64,000 nucleotides of DNA from Seohaeicola_A nanhaiensis (GCF_042654245.1 NZ_JBHSGI010000024.1:434001-498000); one strand, 5' to 3'; shown: positions 7,763 to 16,504, counted from the stretch's first letter. Numbers and translations: made by a program. Notes: generated from the letters alone by a model not told the origin.

Positions 7763-8929
7763 ATGACTGAGATGGTCTATGGCGCCGTCCCCGACAGGGG
7801 TGGCGAGCCGATTCTTCCGAAATGGTGGCGGACGGTCGACAAGTGGTCGATGACCTGTGTGCTGCTTCTGTTCGCCATCGGGCTGCTGCTGGGGCTGGCG
7901 AGTTCGCCGCCGCTGGCCGCGCGCAACGATTTTGCGCCCTTCCACTATGTGCAGCGGCAGGCGGCCTTTGGCGGGCTGGCGATCCTGGCCATGCTGATCA
8001 CCTCAATGATGTCGCCGGTGATGGTGCGCCGCCTGGCGGTTCTGGGCTTCCTCGCCTCTTTCGTGGCGCTGGCGCTGCTGCCCTTTCTCGGGACCGACTT
8101 CGGCAAGGGCGCGGTGCGCTGGTATTCGCTGGGCTTCGCCTCGTTCCAGCCCTCGGAGTTCCTGAAGCCCGGATTCATGGTGGTGGCCGCCTGGATGCTG
8201 GCGGCCAGTCAGGAGATCAACGGGCCGCCGGGCAAGACCTGGTCCTTCGCGCTTTGCGTCGCGATCGCGCTGATGCTGGCGTTCCAGCCCGACTTCGGAC
8301 AGGCCTGCCTGGTGCTGTTCGGCTGGGGCGTGATGTATTTCGTCGCCGGGGCGCCGATGCTGCTGCTGGTGCTGATGGCGGGGCTTGTCGTCATGGGCGG
8401 CTCGCTCGCCTATTCCAATTCGGAGCACTTCGCGCGCCGCATCGACGGGTTTCTGAGCCCGGATGTCGATCCGACCACGCAGCTGGGCTATGCGACCGAC
8501 GCCATCATGGGCGGCGGGCTGTTCGGGGTCGGCGTCGGCGAGGGGCAGGTCAAATGGTCGCTGCCGGACGCGCATACGGATTTCATCGTCGCAGTGGCGG
8601 CCGAGGAATACGGGCTGGTGCTGGTGCTGGTGATCATCGCGCTTTACGCCTCGGTCACCGTGCGCTCGCTGCTGCGGCTGATGAAGGAGCGCGACCCGTT
8701 CATCCGGCTGGCCGGGACGGGGCTGGCCTGCATCTTCGGCGTGCAGGCGATGATCAACATGGGCGTGGCGGTGCGGCTGCTGCCCGCCAAGGGCATGACG
8801 CTGCCCTTCGTGAGCTATGGCGGCTCGTCGCTGATCGCCGGGGGCATCGCGGTGGGGATGCTGCTGGCCTTCACCCGGTCGCGGCCGCAGGGCGAGATCG
8901 CCGATCTGCTGCGGGGGCGGGTGCGGTGA
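7763..8929 (+). CDS. ftsW: cell-division peptidoglycan glycosyltransferase FtsW
   Basis: 388 aa polytopic inner-membrane protein of the SEDS family, the lipid-II glycosyltransferase that works with a class B penicillin-binding protein at the septum. Features: about ten hydrophobic segments starting at residue 29, the loop KGAVRWYSLGFASFQPSEFL (about 112), ARRIDGFLSPD (about 220), LPDAHTDFIVAVAAEEYG (about 270) and LPFVSYGGSSLI near residue 350, all typical of FtsW/RodA. The gene's place before murG, murC and murB identifies it as FtsW and not RodA. ATG 7763 is preferred; the frame is open far upstream only because it shadows the opposite-strand flavoprotein gene. Confidence 0.93.
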   Translation: MTEMVYGAVPDRGGEPILPKWWRTVDKWSMTCVLLLFAIGLLLGLASSPPLAARNDFAPFHYVQRQAAFGGLAILAMLITSMMSPVMVRRLAVLGFLASFVALALLPFLGTDFGKGAVRWYSLGFASFQPSEFLKPGFMVVAAWMLAASQEINGPPGKTWSFALCVAIALMLAFQPDFGQACLVLFGWGVMYFVAGAPMLLLVLMAGLVVMGGSLAYSNSEHFARRIDGFLSPDVDPTTQLGYATDAIMGGGLFGVGVGEGQVKWSLPDAHTDFIVAVAAEEYGLVLVLVIIALYASVTVRSLLRLMKERDPFIRLAGTGLACIFGVQAMINMGVAVRLLPAKGMTLPFVSYGGSSLIAGGIAVGMLLAFTRSRPQGEIADLLRGRVR

Positions 8930-8973
8930 GGTCTGATAGCGGTTTTCGCCGCGCGGGCGCGCGGCGACCGGCT

Positions 8974-9050
8974 GGGGGCTCTGCCCCCGGCCGCCATTGT
9001 CGCTCGGACCAATGGAGCAACAATGGCGTGCCCCCGGGATACTTGGAGCA
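8974..9050. repeat. GC-rich palindromic intergenic repeat between ftsW and murG
   Basis: The first part is a hairpin, GGGGG at 8974-8978 paired with CCCCC at 8984-8988 around CTCTG. The second is a longer hairpin with 13-base arms, 8993-9005 and 9015-9027, with one mismatch. It is followed by GCCCCCGGGATACTTGG. The layout (G-run hairpin, inner palindrome, C-run, then an A/T-richer tail) is shared with the element at 25519-25623. It may act as a transcription attenuator or RNA-stability element inside the operon. Confidence 0.7.
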
Positions 9051-9074
9051 AGAGGAAGCAGGGAGCGCGGTGCA

Positions 9075-10175
9075 ATGAACCAGCCCCTGCTGATCATTGC
9101 CGCAGGTGGCACCGGGGGGCATATGTTCCCGGCGCAGGCGCTGGCGGAGGCCATGCTGCAGCGCGGCTGGCGGGTGCGGCTGTCGACGGATGCGCGCGGC
9201 GCGCGCTACACCGGCGGGTTTCCGCATTCGACCGAGATCGTCGAGGTGCCGAGCGCGACCTTCGCGCGCGGCGGGGCGATGGCCAAGGCGCTGGTGGGGC
9301 CGAAGGTTCTCGCCGGGGTGCTGAAGAGCGCGATGGCGATGCGGCGCGACCGGCCGGCGGCGGTGGTCGGCTTTGGCGGCTATCCGAGCATTCCGGCGCT
9401 GGGCGCGGCCTGGCTGCTGAAGCTGCCGCGGATGATCCACGAGCAGAACGGGGTTCTGGGCCGGGTCAACACGCTGTTTGCGCCGCGGGTGGCCTGTGTC
9501 GCCTGCGGGGTCTGGCCGACCGAACTGCCCGAGGGCGCCGAGGGGATCCATACCGGCAATCCGGTGCGCCGCGCGGTGCTGGAGCGGGCCGGGGCGAGCT
9601 ATATCCCGCCGGGCGATTATCCGATGTCGGTGCTGGTGATGGGCGGCAGCCAGGGCGCGCGGATCCTGTCGGATGTGGTGCCCGAGGCGATGGCCCGGCT
9701 GCCCGAGGAGATCCGCCGCTTTGTTCGGGTCGACCATCAGGCGCGGCCCGAGGACCATGATCGGGTGACGGAGTTCTATGCCAATGCCGGGATCGAGGCC
9801 GAGGTGAAGCCCTTCTTCCAGGACGTGCCGCGCCGGATGGCCGAGGCGCAGCTGGTGATCTGCCGGGCCGGCGCCTCGTCGATTGCCGACCTGACGGTGA
9901 TCGGGCGGCCATCGATCCTGATCCCCTTTGCCGCCGCCGCCGGCGACCATCAGACCGCCAATGCGCGCGGGTTGGTCGAGGCGGGCGCGGCGATCATGAT
10001 CCCCGAGGATGCGCTGACCGCCGAGAGCCTGGCCGAACAGGCCGCGCTGATCCTCGGCAACCCCAAGGCGGCGCAGATGATGACCCGCGCGGCCGAATCC
10101 GTCGGCGCGCCTGACGCGACGGAACGGCTTGTCTCGCTGGTCGAAGAACTGGCTGGGGGAGCCGCACAGAGATGA
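9075..10175 (+). CDS. murG: UDP-GlcNAc:lipid I N-acetylglucosaminyltransferase MurG
   Basis: 366 aa GT28 glycosyltransferase that adds GlcNAc to lipid I on the inner face of the membrane to give lipid II. Visible: the N-terminal GGTGGHMFPA loop, VVGFGGYPSIPAL, PRMIHEQNGVLGRVN and TGNPVRRAV in the acceptor domain. The donor domain contains LVMGGSQGARILSDV and the UDP-binding CRAGASSIADL...PSILIPF segment. ATG 9075 is preferred to the frame's earlier ATG at 8997, since the fold begins with NQPLLIIAAGGTGG and the upstream part lies in the palindromic repeat. AGGAAGCAGGGAG precedes the start. Confidence 0.95.
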   Translation: MNQPLLIIAAGGTGGHMFPAQALAEAMLQRGWRVRLSTDARGARYTGGFPHSTEIVEVPSATFARGGAMAKALVGPKVLAGVLKSAMAMRRDRPAAVVGFGGYPSIPALGAAWLLKLPRMIHEQNGVLGRVNTLFAPRVACVACGVWPTELPEGAEGIHTGNPVRRAVLERAGASYIPPGDYPMSVLVMGGSQGARILSDVVPEAMARLPEEIRRFVRVDHQARPEDHDRVTEFYANAGIEAEVKPFFQDVPRRMAEAQLVICRAGASSIADLTVIGRPSILIPFAAAAGDHQTANARGLVEAGAAIMIPEDALTAESLAEQAALILGNPKAAQMMTRAAESVGAPDATERLVSLVEELAGGAAQR

Positions 10176-10192
10176 TGGATGGAAGCCTGATC

Positions 10193-11596
10193 ATGAATGC
10201 CGCAACCAAACTCCCGCTCGATATCGGGCCGATCCACTTTGTCGGGATCGGCGGCATCGGCATGTCGGGCATCGCCGAGGTGCTTTTGAACCACGGCTAT
10301 ACCGTACAGGGGTCGGACCTGAAGGCGAGCAAGATCACCGAGCGGCTGGAGGGTCTGGGCGCGACGGTCTTTGTCGGGCAGGCGGCGGAGAACCTGGCCG
10401 GGGCCGAGGTGGTGGTGATCTCTTCCGCGATCAAGTCGGGCAATCCAGAGCTGGACGAGGCGCGCAGGCGGGGCCTGCCGGTGGTGCGCCGGGCCGAGAT
10501 GCTGGCCGAGCTGATGCGGCTGAAGTCCAACGTCGCGGTCGCCGGCACCCACGGCAAGACCACGACAACGACGATGGTGGCGACGCTGCTGGACGCGGGC
10601 AACTTCGACCCGACGGTGGTGAATGGCGGGATCATCCATGCCTATGGCTCGAACGCCCGCATGGGGCAGGGCGAGTGGATGGTGGTGGAGGCCGACGAGA
10701 GCGATGGCACCTTCAACCGGCTGCCGGCGACCATCGCCATCGTGACGAATATCGACCCCGAGCATATGGAGCACTGGCACAGCATCGAGAACCTGCGCGA
10801 CGGCTTCTACCAGTTCGTGTCCAACATCCCCTTCTACGGGCTGGCGGTCTGCTGTACCGATCACCCCGAGGTGCAGGCGCTGGTGGGGCGCATAACCGAC
10901 CGGCGGGTGACGACCTTCGGGTTCAACGCCCAGGCCGATGTGCGGGCGCTGAACCTGACCTACGAGAACGGCGTGGCGCATTTCGACATCGCGCTGCAGG
11001 CCGAGGACATGGTGATCGAGGGCTGCACCCTGCCGATGCCGGGCGACCACAACGTGAGCAACGCGCTTTCGGCGGTGGCGGTGGCGCGGCATCTGGGGAT
11101 GAAGGGCGAGGAGATCCGCAAGGCACTCGCCGCCTTCGGTGGGGTCAACCGGCGGTTCACCAGGGTGGGCGAGGTCGATGGCGTGACCATCATCGACGAT
11201 TACGGCCACCATCCGGTGGAGATCGCCGCCGTGCTGAAGGCGGCGCGGCAGGCGACCAAGGGGCGGGTCATCGCGGTGCATCAGCCGCACCGTTATACCC
11301 GGCTGTCGAGCCTGTTCGAGGATTTCTGCAACTGCTTCAATGAGGCGGATGTGGTGGCGATTGCCGAGGTCTATGCCGCGGGCGAGGCGCCGATCCCCGG
11401 CGCGTCGCGCGACGATCTGGTGGCCGGGCTGATCCGCCACGGCCACCGCCATGCCCGCGCGATCCTGAGCGAGGACGATCTGGAGCGCCTCGTGCGTGAG
11501 CAGGCGCGGCCCGGGGACATGGTGGTCTGCCTGGGCGCGGGGACGATCAGCGCCTGGGCCAATGCGCTGCCCGAGCGTCTGGGCAAGCCGCTCTGA
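10193..11596 (+). CDS. murC: UDP-N-acetylmuramate--L-alanine ligase MurC
   Basis: 467 aa Mur ligase that adds L-alanine to UDP-MurNAc in the cytoplasm. The Rossmann start FVGIGGIGMSGIAEV lies at about residue 16, the ATP loop GTHGKTTTT at 118-126, VVEADESDGTF at about 166, NIDPEHMEHW at about 188 and HQPHRYTRL near 365. A start at ATG 10172 overlapping the murG stop by 4 bases is possible. ATG 10193 is preferred because GGATGGAAG precedes it and MurC proteins of relatives, as I recall them, begin Met-Asn-Ala-Ala-Thr-Lys. Either start implies coupling to murG. Confidence 0.95.
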   Translation: MNAATKLPLDIGPIHFVGIGGIGMSGIAEVLLNHGYTVQGSDLKASKITERLEGLGATVFVGQAAENLAGAEVVVISSAIKSGNPELDEARRRGLPVVRRAEMLAELMRLKSNVAVAGTHGKTTTTTMVATLLDAGNFDPTVVNGGIIHAYGSNARMGQGEWMVVEADESDGTFNRLPATIAIVTNIDPEHMEHWHSIENLRDGFYQFVSNIPFYGLAVCCTDHPEVQALVGRITDRRVTTFGFNAQADVRALNLTYENGVAHFDIALQAEDMVIEGCTLPMPGDHNVSNALSAVAVARHLGMKGEEIRKALAAFGGVNRRFTRVGEVDGVTIIDDYGHHPVEIAAVLKAARQATKGRVIAVHQPHRYTRLSSLFEDFCNCFNEADVVAIAEVYAAGEAPIPGASRDDLVAGLIRHGHRHARAILSEDDLERLVREQARPGDMVVCLGAGTISAWANALPERLGKPL

Positions 11597-11666
11597 TGGC
11601 GCGGCGGTTGCCCTCTGGCGGCCCTTGCGCGCCGCTGGGGCGTGGCCGGGGCCGGGGAGATATCAC

Positions 11667-11909
11667 ATGAGCGCGCCGGCGATCTCGGCCGCGCTCTGGG
11701 TGCTGGCGGCGACGGTCACCGCCTTCCTGCCGATGCGCCGGCAATACGGCCCGGGCCTTTTGCTGCTGGCGCTGGCGCCGGTGCTGATCGCCTGGCTGTG
11801 GGTCGTGCATGGCTGGCTGGTCGGGGGTCTGGCGCTGGCCGGGGTCCTGTCGATGTTCCGCCATCCGCTGCGCTATTTCTGGCGGCGCTGGCGGGGAGTG
11901 GCGGAATGA
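11667..11909 (+). CDS. small DUF2484-type membrane protein, first of a tandem pair
   Basis: 80 aa, mostly hydrophobic protein with about three membrane segments: ISAALWVLAATVTAFLPM, then GPGLLLLALAPVLIAWLWVV, then GWLVGGLALAGVLSM, ending in a basic tail (RHPLRYFWRRWRG). It resembles the DUF2484 family found in Rhodobacterales at this place in the wall cluster. The RBS GGGGAGATATCAC precedes ATG 11667. The stop overlaps the start of the next, related gene by the ATGA arrangement. Function is unknown. The position between murC and murB suggests a role at the membrane in wall synthesis or division, but this is inference. Confidence 0.78.
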   Translation: MSAPAISAALWVLAATVTAFLPMRRQYGPGLLLLALAPVLIAWLWVVHGWLVGGLALAGVLSMFRHPLRYFWRRWRGVAE

Positions 11910-12154
11910 GCCCGTCGCTGGTTCTTGCCGCGCTCTGGGGCGTTGCCGCCAATGTGATCGCGCTGCTGCCGAGCCGGGATTACCACTGGCGCGCGGCCTA
12001 CGTCCTGATTGCACTCGGCATCCCGATCCTGGGCTATGTCACCTGGCAGAACGGCCCCTGGGTGGGGCTGATCGTGCTGGTGGCGGGGATGAGCGTGCTG
12101 CGCTGGCCGGTGATCTATCTCGGGCGCTGGGTGCGGGCGCGGGCGGGGCGGTAG
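11906..12154 (+). CDS. small DUF2484-type membrane protein, second of a tandem pair
   Basis: 82 aa paralog of the preceding gene, with the same layout: SLVLAALWGVAANVIALLPS, a basic loop (RDYHWRA), AAYVLIALGIPILGYVTW, GLIVLVAGMSVLRWPVIYL and a basic end (GRWVRARAGR). The two share A-L-W-x-x-A-A near the start and the basic C-terminus. ATG 11906 overlaps the previous stop (ATGA), so translation is coupled. The function is not known. It is followed by two hairpins and then murB. Confidence 0.76.
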   Translation: MSPSLVLAALWGVAANVIALLPSRDYHWRAAYVLIALGIPILGYVTWQNGPWVGLIVLVAGMSVLRWPVIYLGRWVRARAGR

Positions 12155-12171
12155 CCCGGGCGGCGCGAGGC

Positions 12172-12216
12172 GAAATCCTGCGAGGATTTCGGTCTGTTTT
12201 CCTGCGAGGAAAACAG
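12172..12216. repeat. two consecutive hairpins with identical TGCGA loops
   Basis: Hairpin one has 7-base arms, GAAATCC (12172-12178) and GGATTTC (12184-12190). Hairpin two has 9-base arms, CTGTTTTCC (12194-12202) and GGAAAACAG (12208-12216). Both are perfect and both loops read TGCGA. No T-run follows, so a simple terminator is not obvious. The pair sits between the DUF2484 genes and murB and may set mRNA stability, attenuate, or be bound by a protein. Confidence 0.75.
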
Positions 12217-12281
12217 GGGGCGGGGCGGGCTGTTCAATCTCTTTGCTTGCAGGCTGTGCGCGGGCCGATTAGCTCTGCCAC

Positions 12282-13202
12282 ATGACTGTTACACTCCCCG
12301 CCGTGCGCGGCACCCTGACTCCGAACCGGCCGCTGGCCGAGCTGACCTGGCTGCGTGTGGGCGGGCCGGCGGACTGGTTGTTCCTGCCGGCGGACGAGGC
12401 GGATCTGGCGGCCTTCCTGAAGGCGCTCGACCCTTCGGTGAAGGTCTTTCCCATGGGCGTCGGGTCGAACCTGATCGTGCGGGATGGCGGGCTGCGGGCC
12501 GTTGTGATCCGGCTGGGGCGCGGGTTCAACGGGATCGAGGTCAAGGGCGACACGGTCACCGCCGGAAGTGCCGCGCTGGATGCGCATGTGGCGCGCAAGG
12601 CGGCGGATGCGGGGGTCGACCTGACCTTCCTGCGCACCATTCCGGGCAGCATCGGCGGCGCGGTGCGGATGAACGCGGGCTGCTATGGGCATTATGTCGC
12701 CGATGCGCTGGTCTCGGCCCGGGCGGTGACGCGCGCCGGCGAGGTGGTGACGCTGACGCCCGCCGAGCTTGACCTGCGCTATCGCCAGTCGCGGCTGCCC
12801 GAGGGCTGGGTGCTGACGCAGGCGACCTTCCGGGGGCCGAAGGGCGCGCCGCAGGATCTGCACGAACGGATGGACGAGCAGATCGCCCGGCGCGATGCGA
12901 GCCAGCCCACGAAGGAGCGCAGCGCGGGATCGACCTTTCGCAATCCGGCGGGGTTCTCCTCGACCGGGCGGGCGGATGACACGCATGAGCTGAAGGCCTG
13001 GAAGGTGATCGACGACGCCGGGATGCGGGGCGCGCGGCGGGGCGGGGCGCAGATGAGCCCGAAGCATTCGAACTTCCTGATCAACACCGGCGGCGCGACG
13101 GCGGCGGACCTCGAGGGGCTGGGCGAGGCGGTGCGAAAAAAGGTTTACGAGTCCAGCGGGATAAAGCTAGAATGGGAAATCATGCGGGTCGGCGATCCGT
13201 AG
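12282..13202 (+). CDS. murB: UDP-N-acetylenolpyruvoylglucosamine reductase MurB
   Basis: 306 aa flavoenzyme that reduces UDP-GlcNAc-enolpyruvate to UDP-MurNAc with NADPH. Family features: LRVGGPADWLFLP at about residue 25, the FAD-binding GVGSNLIVRDGG near 62, TFLRTIPGSIGGAVRMNAG near 110, YRQSRLP, and the catalytic Ser region ERSAGSTFRNPAG near 210, with a final WEIMRVG. Size and the absence of an extra Tyr-loop insertion fit the type II form. ATG 12282 follows the hairpin pair by 65 bases, so the gene might have its own promoter as well as read-through. Confidence 0.94.
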   Translation: MTVTLPAVRGTLTPNRPLAELTWLRVGGPADWLFLPADEADLAAFLKALDPSVKVFPMGVGSNLIVRDGGLRAVVIRLGRGFNGIEVKGDTVTAGSAALDAHVARKAADAGVDLTFLRTIPGSIGGAVRMNAGCYGHYVADALVSARAVTRAGEVVTLTPAELDLRYRQSRLPEGWVLTQATFRGPKGAPQDLHERMDEQIARRDASQPTKERSAGSTFRNPAGFSSTGRADDTHELKAWKVIDDAGMRGARRGGAQMSPKHSNFLINTGGATAADLEGLGEAVRKKVYESSGIKLEWEIMRVGDP

Positions 13203-13312
13203 GATGACATCACCCTGAAACGGACCCGAATACAGGCAATAATCACGGGCCGGGCAGGGGCAGACACAACGGACCACAGGCAAAAAGGTCCGGCGCAATC
13301 GAGGCAGAGGAT

Positions 13313-14233
13313 TTGGGACAGTCGAGCGGGACAGTCCGACGCGTAGCGGTATTGATGGGCGGACCCTCGGCAGAGCGCGAGGTTTCGCTGTCCACGGGGC
13401 AGGGATGTGCCGCCGCGCTGAGGGGCGAGGGATACGAGGTGATCGAGGTCGATGCCGGCCCCGATCTGGCGCAGCGCCTGAGCGAGCTGCGCCCCGACGC
13501 CGTCTTCAATGCGCTGCACGGGCGCTGGGGCGAGGACGGCTGTGTGCAGGGCATGCTGGAATGGCTGCGGATCCCCTATACGCATTCGGGGGTGCTGGCC
13601 TCGGCGCTGGCGATGGACAAGCAGCGCAGCAAATCCGCCTATGAATCCGCCGGCCTTCCGGTCGCGCCCTCGCTGATCCGGCCCAAGGCCGAGGTGATGG
13701 CGGATCACGTGATGCAGCCGCCCTATGTGGTGAAGCCGAACAACGAGGGGTCGTCCGTCGGCATCTACCTGGTGCATGAGGAGGCGAACGGCCCTCCGCA
13801 GCTGTCCGAGGCGATGCCCGAGCAGGTGATGGTCGAGGCCTATGTGCCGGGGCGCGAGCTGACCGTGACGGTGCTGGGCGACCGGGCGCTGACGGTGACG
13901 GACATCCTGACCGATGGCTGGTACGACTATGACGCGAAATACAAGCCGGGCGGGTCGCGGCATGTGGTGCCGGCGGATCTGCCGGACGAGATCTTCGACC
14001 TCTGCCTCGACTACGCGCTGCACGCGCACAGGGCGCTGGGGTGCCGGGGGATCAGCCGGACCGATATCCGCTGGGACGAGCGCCGGGGCGCCAAGGGGCT
14101 GTTCCTGCTGGAGACCAATACCCAGCCGGGCATGACGCCGACCTCACTGACGCCCGAGCAGGCGGGGGCGATGGGGATTACCTTTGGCCAGCTGTGCCGG
14201 ATGCTGGTGGAGGATGCCTCATGCGACCGCTGA
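13313..14233 (+). CDS. ddl: D-alanine--D-alanine ligase
   Basis: 306 aa ATP-grasp ligase that makes D-Ala-D-Ala for the pentapeptide. Visible: VAVLMGGPSAEREVSLSTG at the start, ALHGRWGEDGCVQGMLE (about 64), YTHSGVLASALAMDKQRSK (about 86), PYVVKPNNEGSSVGIY (about 137), GRELTVTVLGDRAL, and the metal/ATP residues in LFLLETNTQPGMTPTSLTP near 265. The start appears to be TTG at 13313, preceded by GGCAGAGGA; no ATG or GTG lies between it and the conserved fold. The 110 bases before it show nothing I can name. Confidence 0.92.
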   Translation: MGQSSGTVRRVAVLMGGPSAEREVSLSTGQGCAAALRGEGYEVIEVDAGPDLAQRLSELRPDAVFNALHGRWGEDGCVQGMLEWLRIPYTHSGVLASALAMDKQRSKSAYESAGLPVAPSLIRPKAEVMADHVMQPPYVVKPNNEGSSVGIYLVHEEANGPPQLSEAMPEQVMVEAYVPGRELTVTVLGDRALTVTDILTDGWYDYDAKYKPGGSRHVVPADLPDEIFDLCLDYALHAHRALGCRGISRTDIRWDERRGAKGLFLLETNTQPGMTPTSLTPEQAGAMGITFGQLCRMLVEDASCDR

Positions 14234-14258
14234 GCGCATTGCGGTGCGGGGACCGGGC

Positions 14259-15110
14259 ATGAAGGCGGGGCGGCACGATCCGGCGCCGTCGCGGCTGAGC
14301 TATCGCATTCAGCGCTGGATGCTTACGCCGGGCATCCGGCTGGCGCTGCGCGCGGGCATTCCCTTCCTTCTCGTGTTCACGCTGACCTCGAGCTATCTGG
14401 CCAAGGAGGAGCGGCGGCAGGCGATTGTCGACTGGATGGCCTCGGTGCGCGCGAGCGTCGAGGAGCGGCCCGAGTTCATGGTCGCGCTGATGGCGATCGA
14501 CGGGGCGGGCGATACGCTGGCGGAGGATATCCGCGAGGTGGTGCCGATCGATTTCCCGGTGTCGAGCTTCGATCTCGATCTCGAACAGATCCGCCTGACG
14601 GTGGCGGGGCTGGATCCGGTCAAGTCGGTCAGCGTGCGGATCAAGCCGGGCGGCATTTTGCAGATCGACGTGGTCGAGCGGCAGCCGGCGGTGCTGTGGC
14701 GCACGGCCGAGGGGCTGTCGATGCTGGACGAGAACGGCACCCATATCGCCGAGGTGGCGGTGCGCAGCGACCGTGCCGACCTGCCGCTGATCGCGGGCGA
14801 GGGCGCGGACAGGCATGTGGCCGAGGCGCTGGAGCTGATGGCGGCGGCGGCGCCGATGGGCGACCGGCTGCGCGGGCTGGTGCGGGTGGGCGAGCGGCGC
14901 TGGGATCTGGTGCTGGACCGCGACCAGCGGATCATGCTGCCGACCGAGATGCCGGTGGCGGCGCTGGAGCGGGTGATCGCGCTGGATCAGGCGCAGGACA
15001 TGCTGGACCGCGACGTGGCGGTGGTGGACATGCGGCTGGAGGAACGGCCGACGCTGCGGATGACGCAGGCGGCAGTGCAGGATTGGTGGCGCATTCGCGC
15101 GATGCGATAA
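14259..15110 (+). CDS. ftsQ: cell-division protein FtsQ
   Basis: 283 aa bitopic inner-membrane divisome protein. A basic cytoplasmic stretch (RLSYRIQRWM) leads to a single membrane segment at about residues 27-48 (IRLALRAGIPFLLVFTL). A POTRA-like region follows (SFDLDLEQIRLTVAGLDPVKSVSVRIKPGG in two parts) and then a beta domain with LQIDVVERQPAVLWR. Several in-frame starts exist from 14184; ATG 14259, with GGGGA just upstream, is preferred because earlier ones lie inside ddl and add residues without family character. FtsQ links early and late divisome proteins by binding FtsL and FtsB. Confidence 0.9.
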   Translation: MKAGRHDPAPSRLSYRIQRWMLTPGIRLALRAGIPFLLVFTLTSSYLAKEERRQAIVDWMASVRASVEERPEFMVALMAIDGAGDTLAEDIREVVPIDFPVSSFDLDLEQIRLTVAGLDPVKSVSVRIKPGGILQIDVVERQPAVLWRTAEGLSMLDENGTHIAEVAVRSDRADLPLIAGEGADRHVAEALELMAAAAPMGDRLRGLVRVGERRWDLVLDRDQRIMLPTEMPVAALERVIALDQAQDMLDRDVAVVDMRLEERPTLRMTQAAVQDWWRIRAMR

Positions 15111-15154
15111 CGAGCAGTAAACAAAAGCAAAAAGAACGGACGGGCGGTAGACGA

Positions 15155-16489
15155 ATGAGGGACCTTTACCAGTCGCAGCGGGCGATGCGGCAGATGCGGC
15201 AGCAGGCATTGCAACGGGGCGTGATCGCCATTCTGGACGTGGGGTCGTCGAAGATCGCCTGTCTGGTGCTGCGCTTCGACGGGGCGGCGCGGCTGAGCGA
15301 CGACAATTCCATCGGGGCGCTGGCGGGGCAGTCGAATTTCCGCGTGGTGGGCGCGGCGACGACACGGTCGCGCGGGGTGCAGTTCGGCGAGATCACCGCG
15401 ATGGGCGAGACCGAGCGGGCGATCCGCACCGCCCTGCAGCAGGCGCAGAAGATGGCCGAGGTGCGGGTCGATCACGTGATCGCCTGCTTCTCGGGCGCCT
15501 CGCCGCGGTCCTACGGGCTGGACGCGCGGGTGGAGCTGGAGGGCCAGCTGGTCAACGAGAACGAGGTGGCGCGTGTGCTGGCCGCCTGCGAGGTGCCGGA
15601 ATACGGCCACGGGCGCGAGGTGCTGCACGCGCAGCCGGTGAACTTTGCGCTGGACCACCGCTCGGGTCTGGCCGATCCGCGCGGGCAGCTGGGGCAGAGC
15701 CTGGCGGTGGACATGCACATGCTGACGGTGGAGTCGGATGCCATCGCCAATCTGGTGCATTGCATCAAGCGCTGCGATCTGGAGCTGGCGGGCATCGCCA
15801 ACTCGGCCTATGTGTCGGGGATCTCGTCGCTGGTGGAGGACGAACAGGAGCTGGGCGCGGCCTGCGTGGACATGGGCGGCGGGACAACTTCGGTCTCCAT
15901 CTTCATGAAAAAGCACATGATCTATGCCGATTGCGTGGCGATGGGCGGGGATCACGTGACGCAGGACATCTCGATGGGCCTGGGCATTCCGATGGCCAAT
16001 GCCGAGCGGTTGAAGACCATTCACGGCGGGGTTCAGGCGACGGGGATGGATGACCGCGAACTGATCGAGATCGGCGGCGATACCGGCGATTACGAGCATG
16101 ACCGCCGCCGGGTGAGCCGGGCGGAACTGATCGGGATCATGCGGCCGCGGGTCGAGGAAATTCTGGAAGAGGTGCGCCAGCGGCTGGATGCGGCGGGGTT
16201 CGACTACCTGCCGAGCCAGCAGATCGTGCTGACTGGTGGCGGCAGCCAGACGCCGGGGCTGGACGGGCTGGCCTGCCGGATCCTGGGGCAGCAGGTGCGG
16301 CTTGGGCGGCCGCTGCGGGTGCACGGGCTGCCGCAGTCGGCGACCGGGCCGGGGTTCGCCTCGGCGGTGGGGCTGAGCCTGTTCGCCGCGCATCCGCAGG
16401 ACGAATGGTGGGATTTCGAGATTCCGGTCGACCGCTATCCGGCGCGGTCGCTGAAGCGCGCGGTGAAATGGTTCCGCGACAACTGGTGA
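15155..16489 (+). CDS. ftsA: cell-division protein FtsA
   Basis: 444 aa actin-like ATPase that tethers FtsZ to the membrane. The phosphate-1 loop is AILDVGSSKIACLVL (about residue 24), the 1C domain follows, and the adenosine and phosphate-2 regions include AACVDMGGGTTSVSIFMKK (about 242) and IVLTGGGSQTPGL (about 357). The C-terminus LKRAVKWFRDNW is the expected amphipathic membrane-targeting helix. ATG 15155 is chosen because similarity to the family starts soon after; the frame upstream shadows ftsQ. A strong hairpin follows 15 bases after the stop. Confidence 0.94.
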   Translation: MRDLYQSQRAMRQMRQQALQRGVIAILDVGSSKIACLVLRFDGAARLSDDNSIGALAGQSNFRVVGAATTRSRGVQFGEITAMGETERAIRTALQQAQKMAEVRVDHVIACFSGASPRSYGLDARVELEGQLVNENEVARVLAACEVPEYGHGREVLHAQPVNFALDHRSGLADPRGQLGQSLAVDMHMLTVESDAIANLVHCIKRCDLELAGIANSAYVSGISSLVEDEQELGAACVDMGGGTTSVSIFMKKHMIYADCVAMGGDHVTQDISMGLGIPMANAERLKTIHGGVQATGMDDRELIEIGGDTGDYEHDRRRVSRAELIGIMRPRVEEILEEVRQRLDAAGFDYLPSQQIVLTGGGSQTPGLDGLACRILGQQVRLGRPLRVHGLPQSATGPGFASAVGLSLFAAHPQDEWWDFEIPVDRYPARSLKRAVKWFRDNW

Positions 16490-16504
16490 GCGGGCATCGG
16501 CCGC

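Noticed and set aside
6161..8929. Very long plus-strand frame of 922 codons over the flavoprotein gene
   Set aside because: Its first 534 codons lie opposite a clear FAD protein and have Gly/Arg-rich shadow composition; only the part from 7763 is FtsW.
14214..14258. Earlier ftsQ start codons inside ddl
   Set aside because: They add residues read from the ddl end in another frame; the family pattern begins after Met at 14259.
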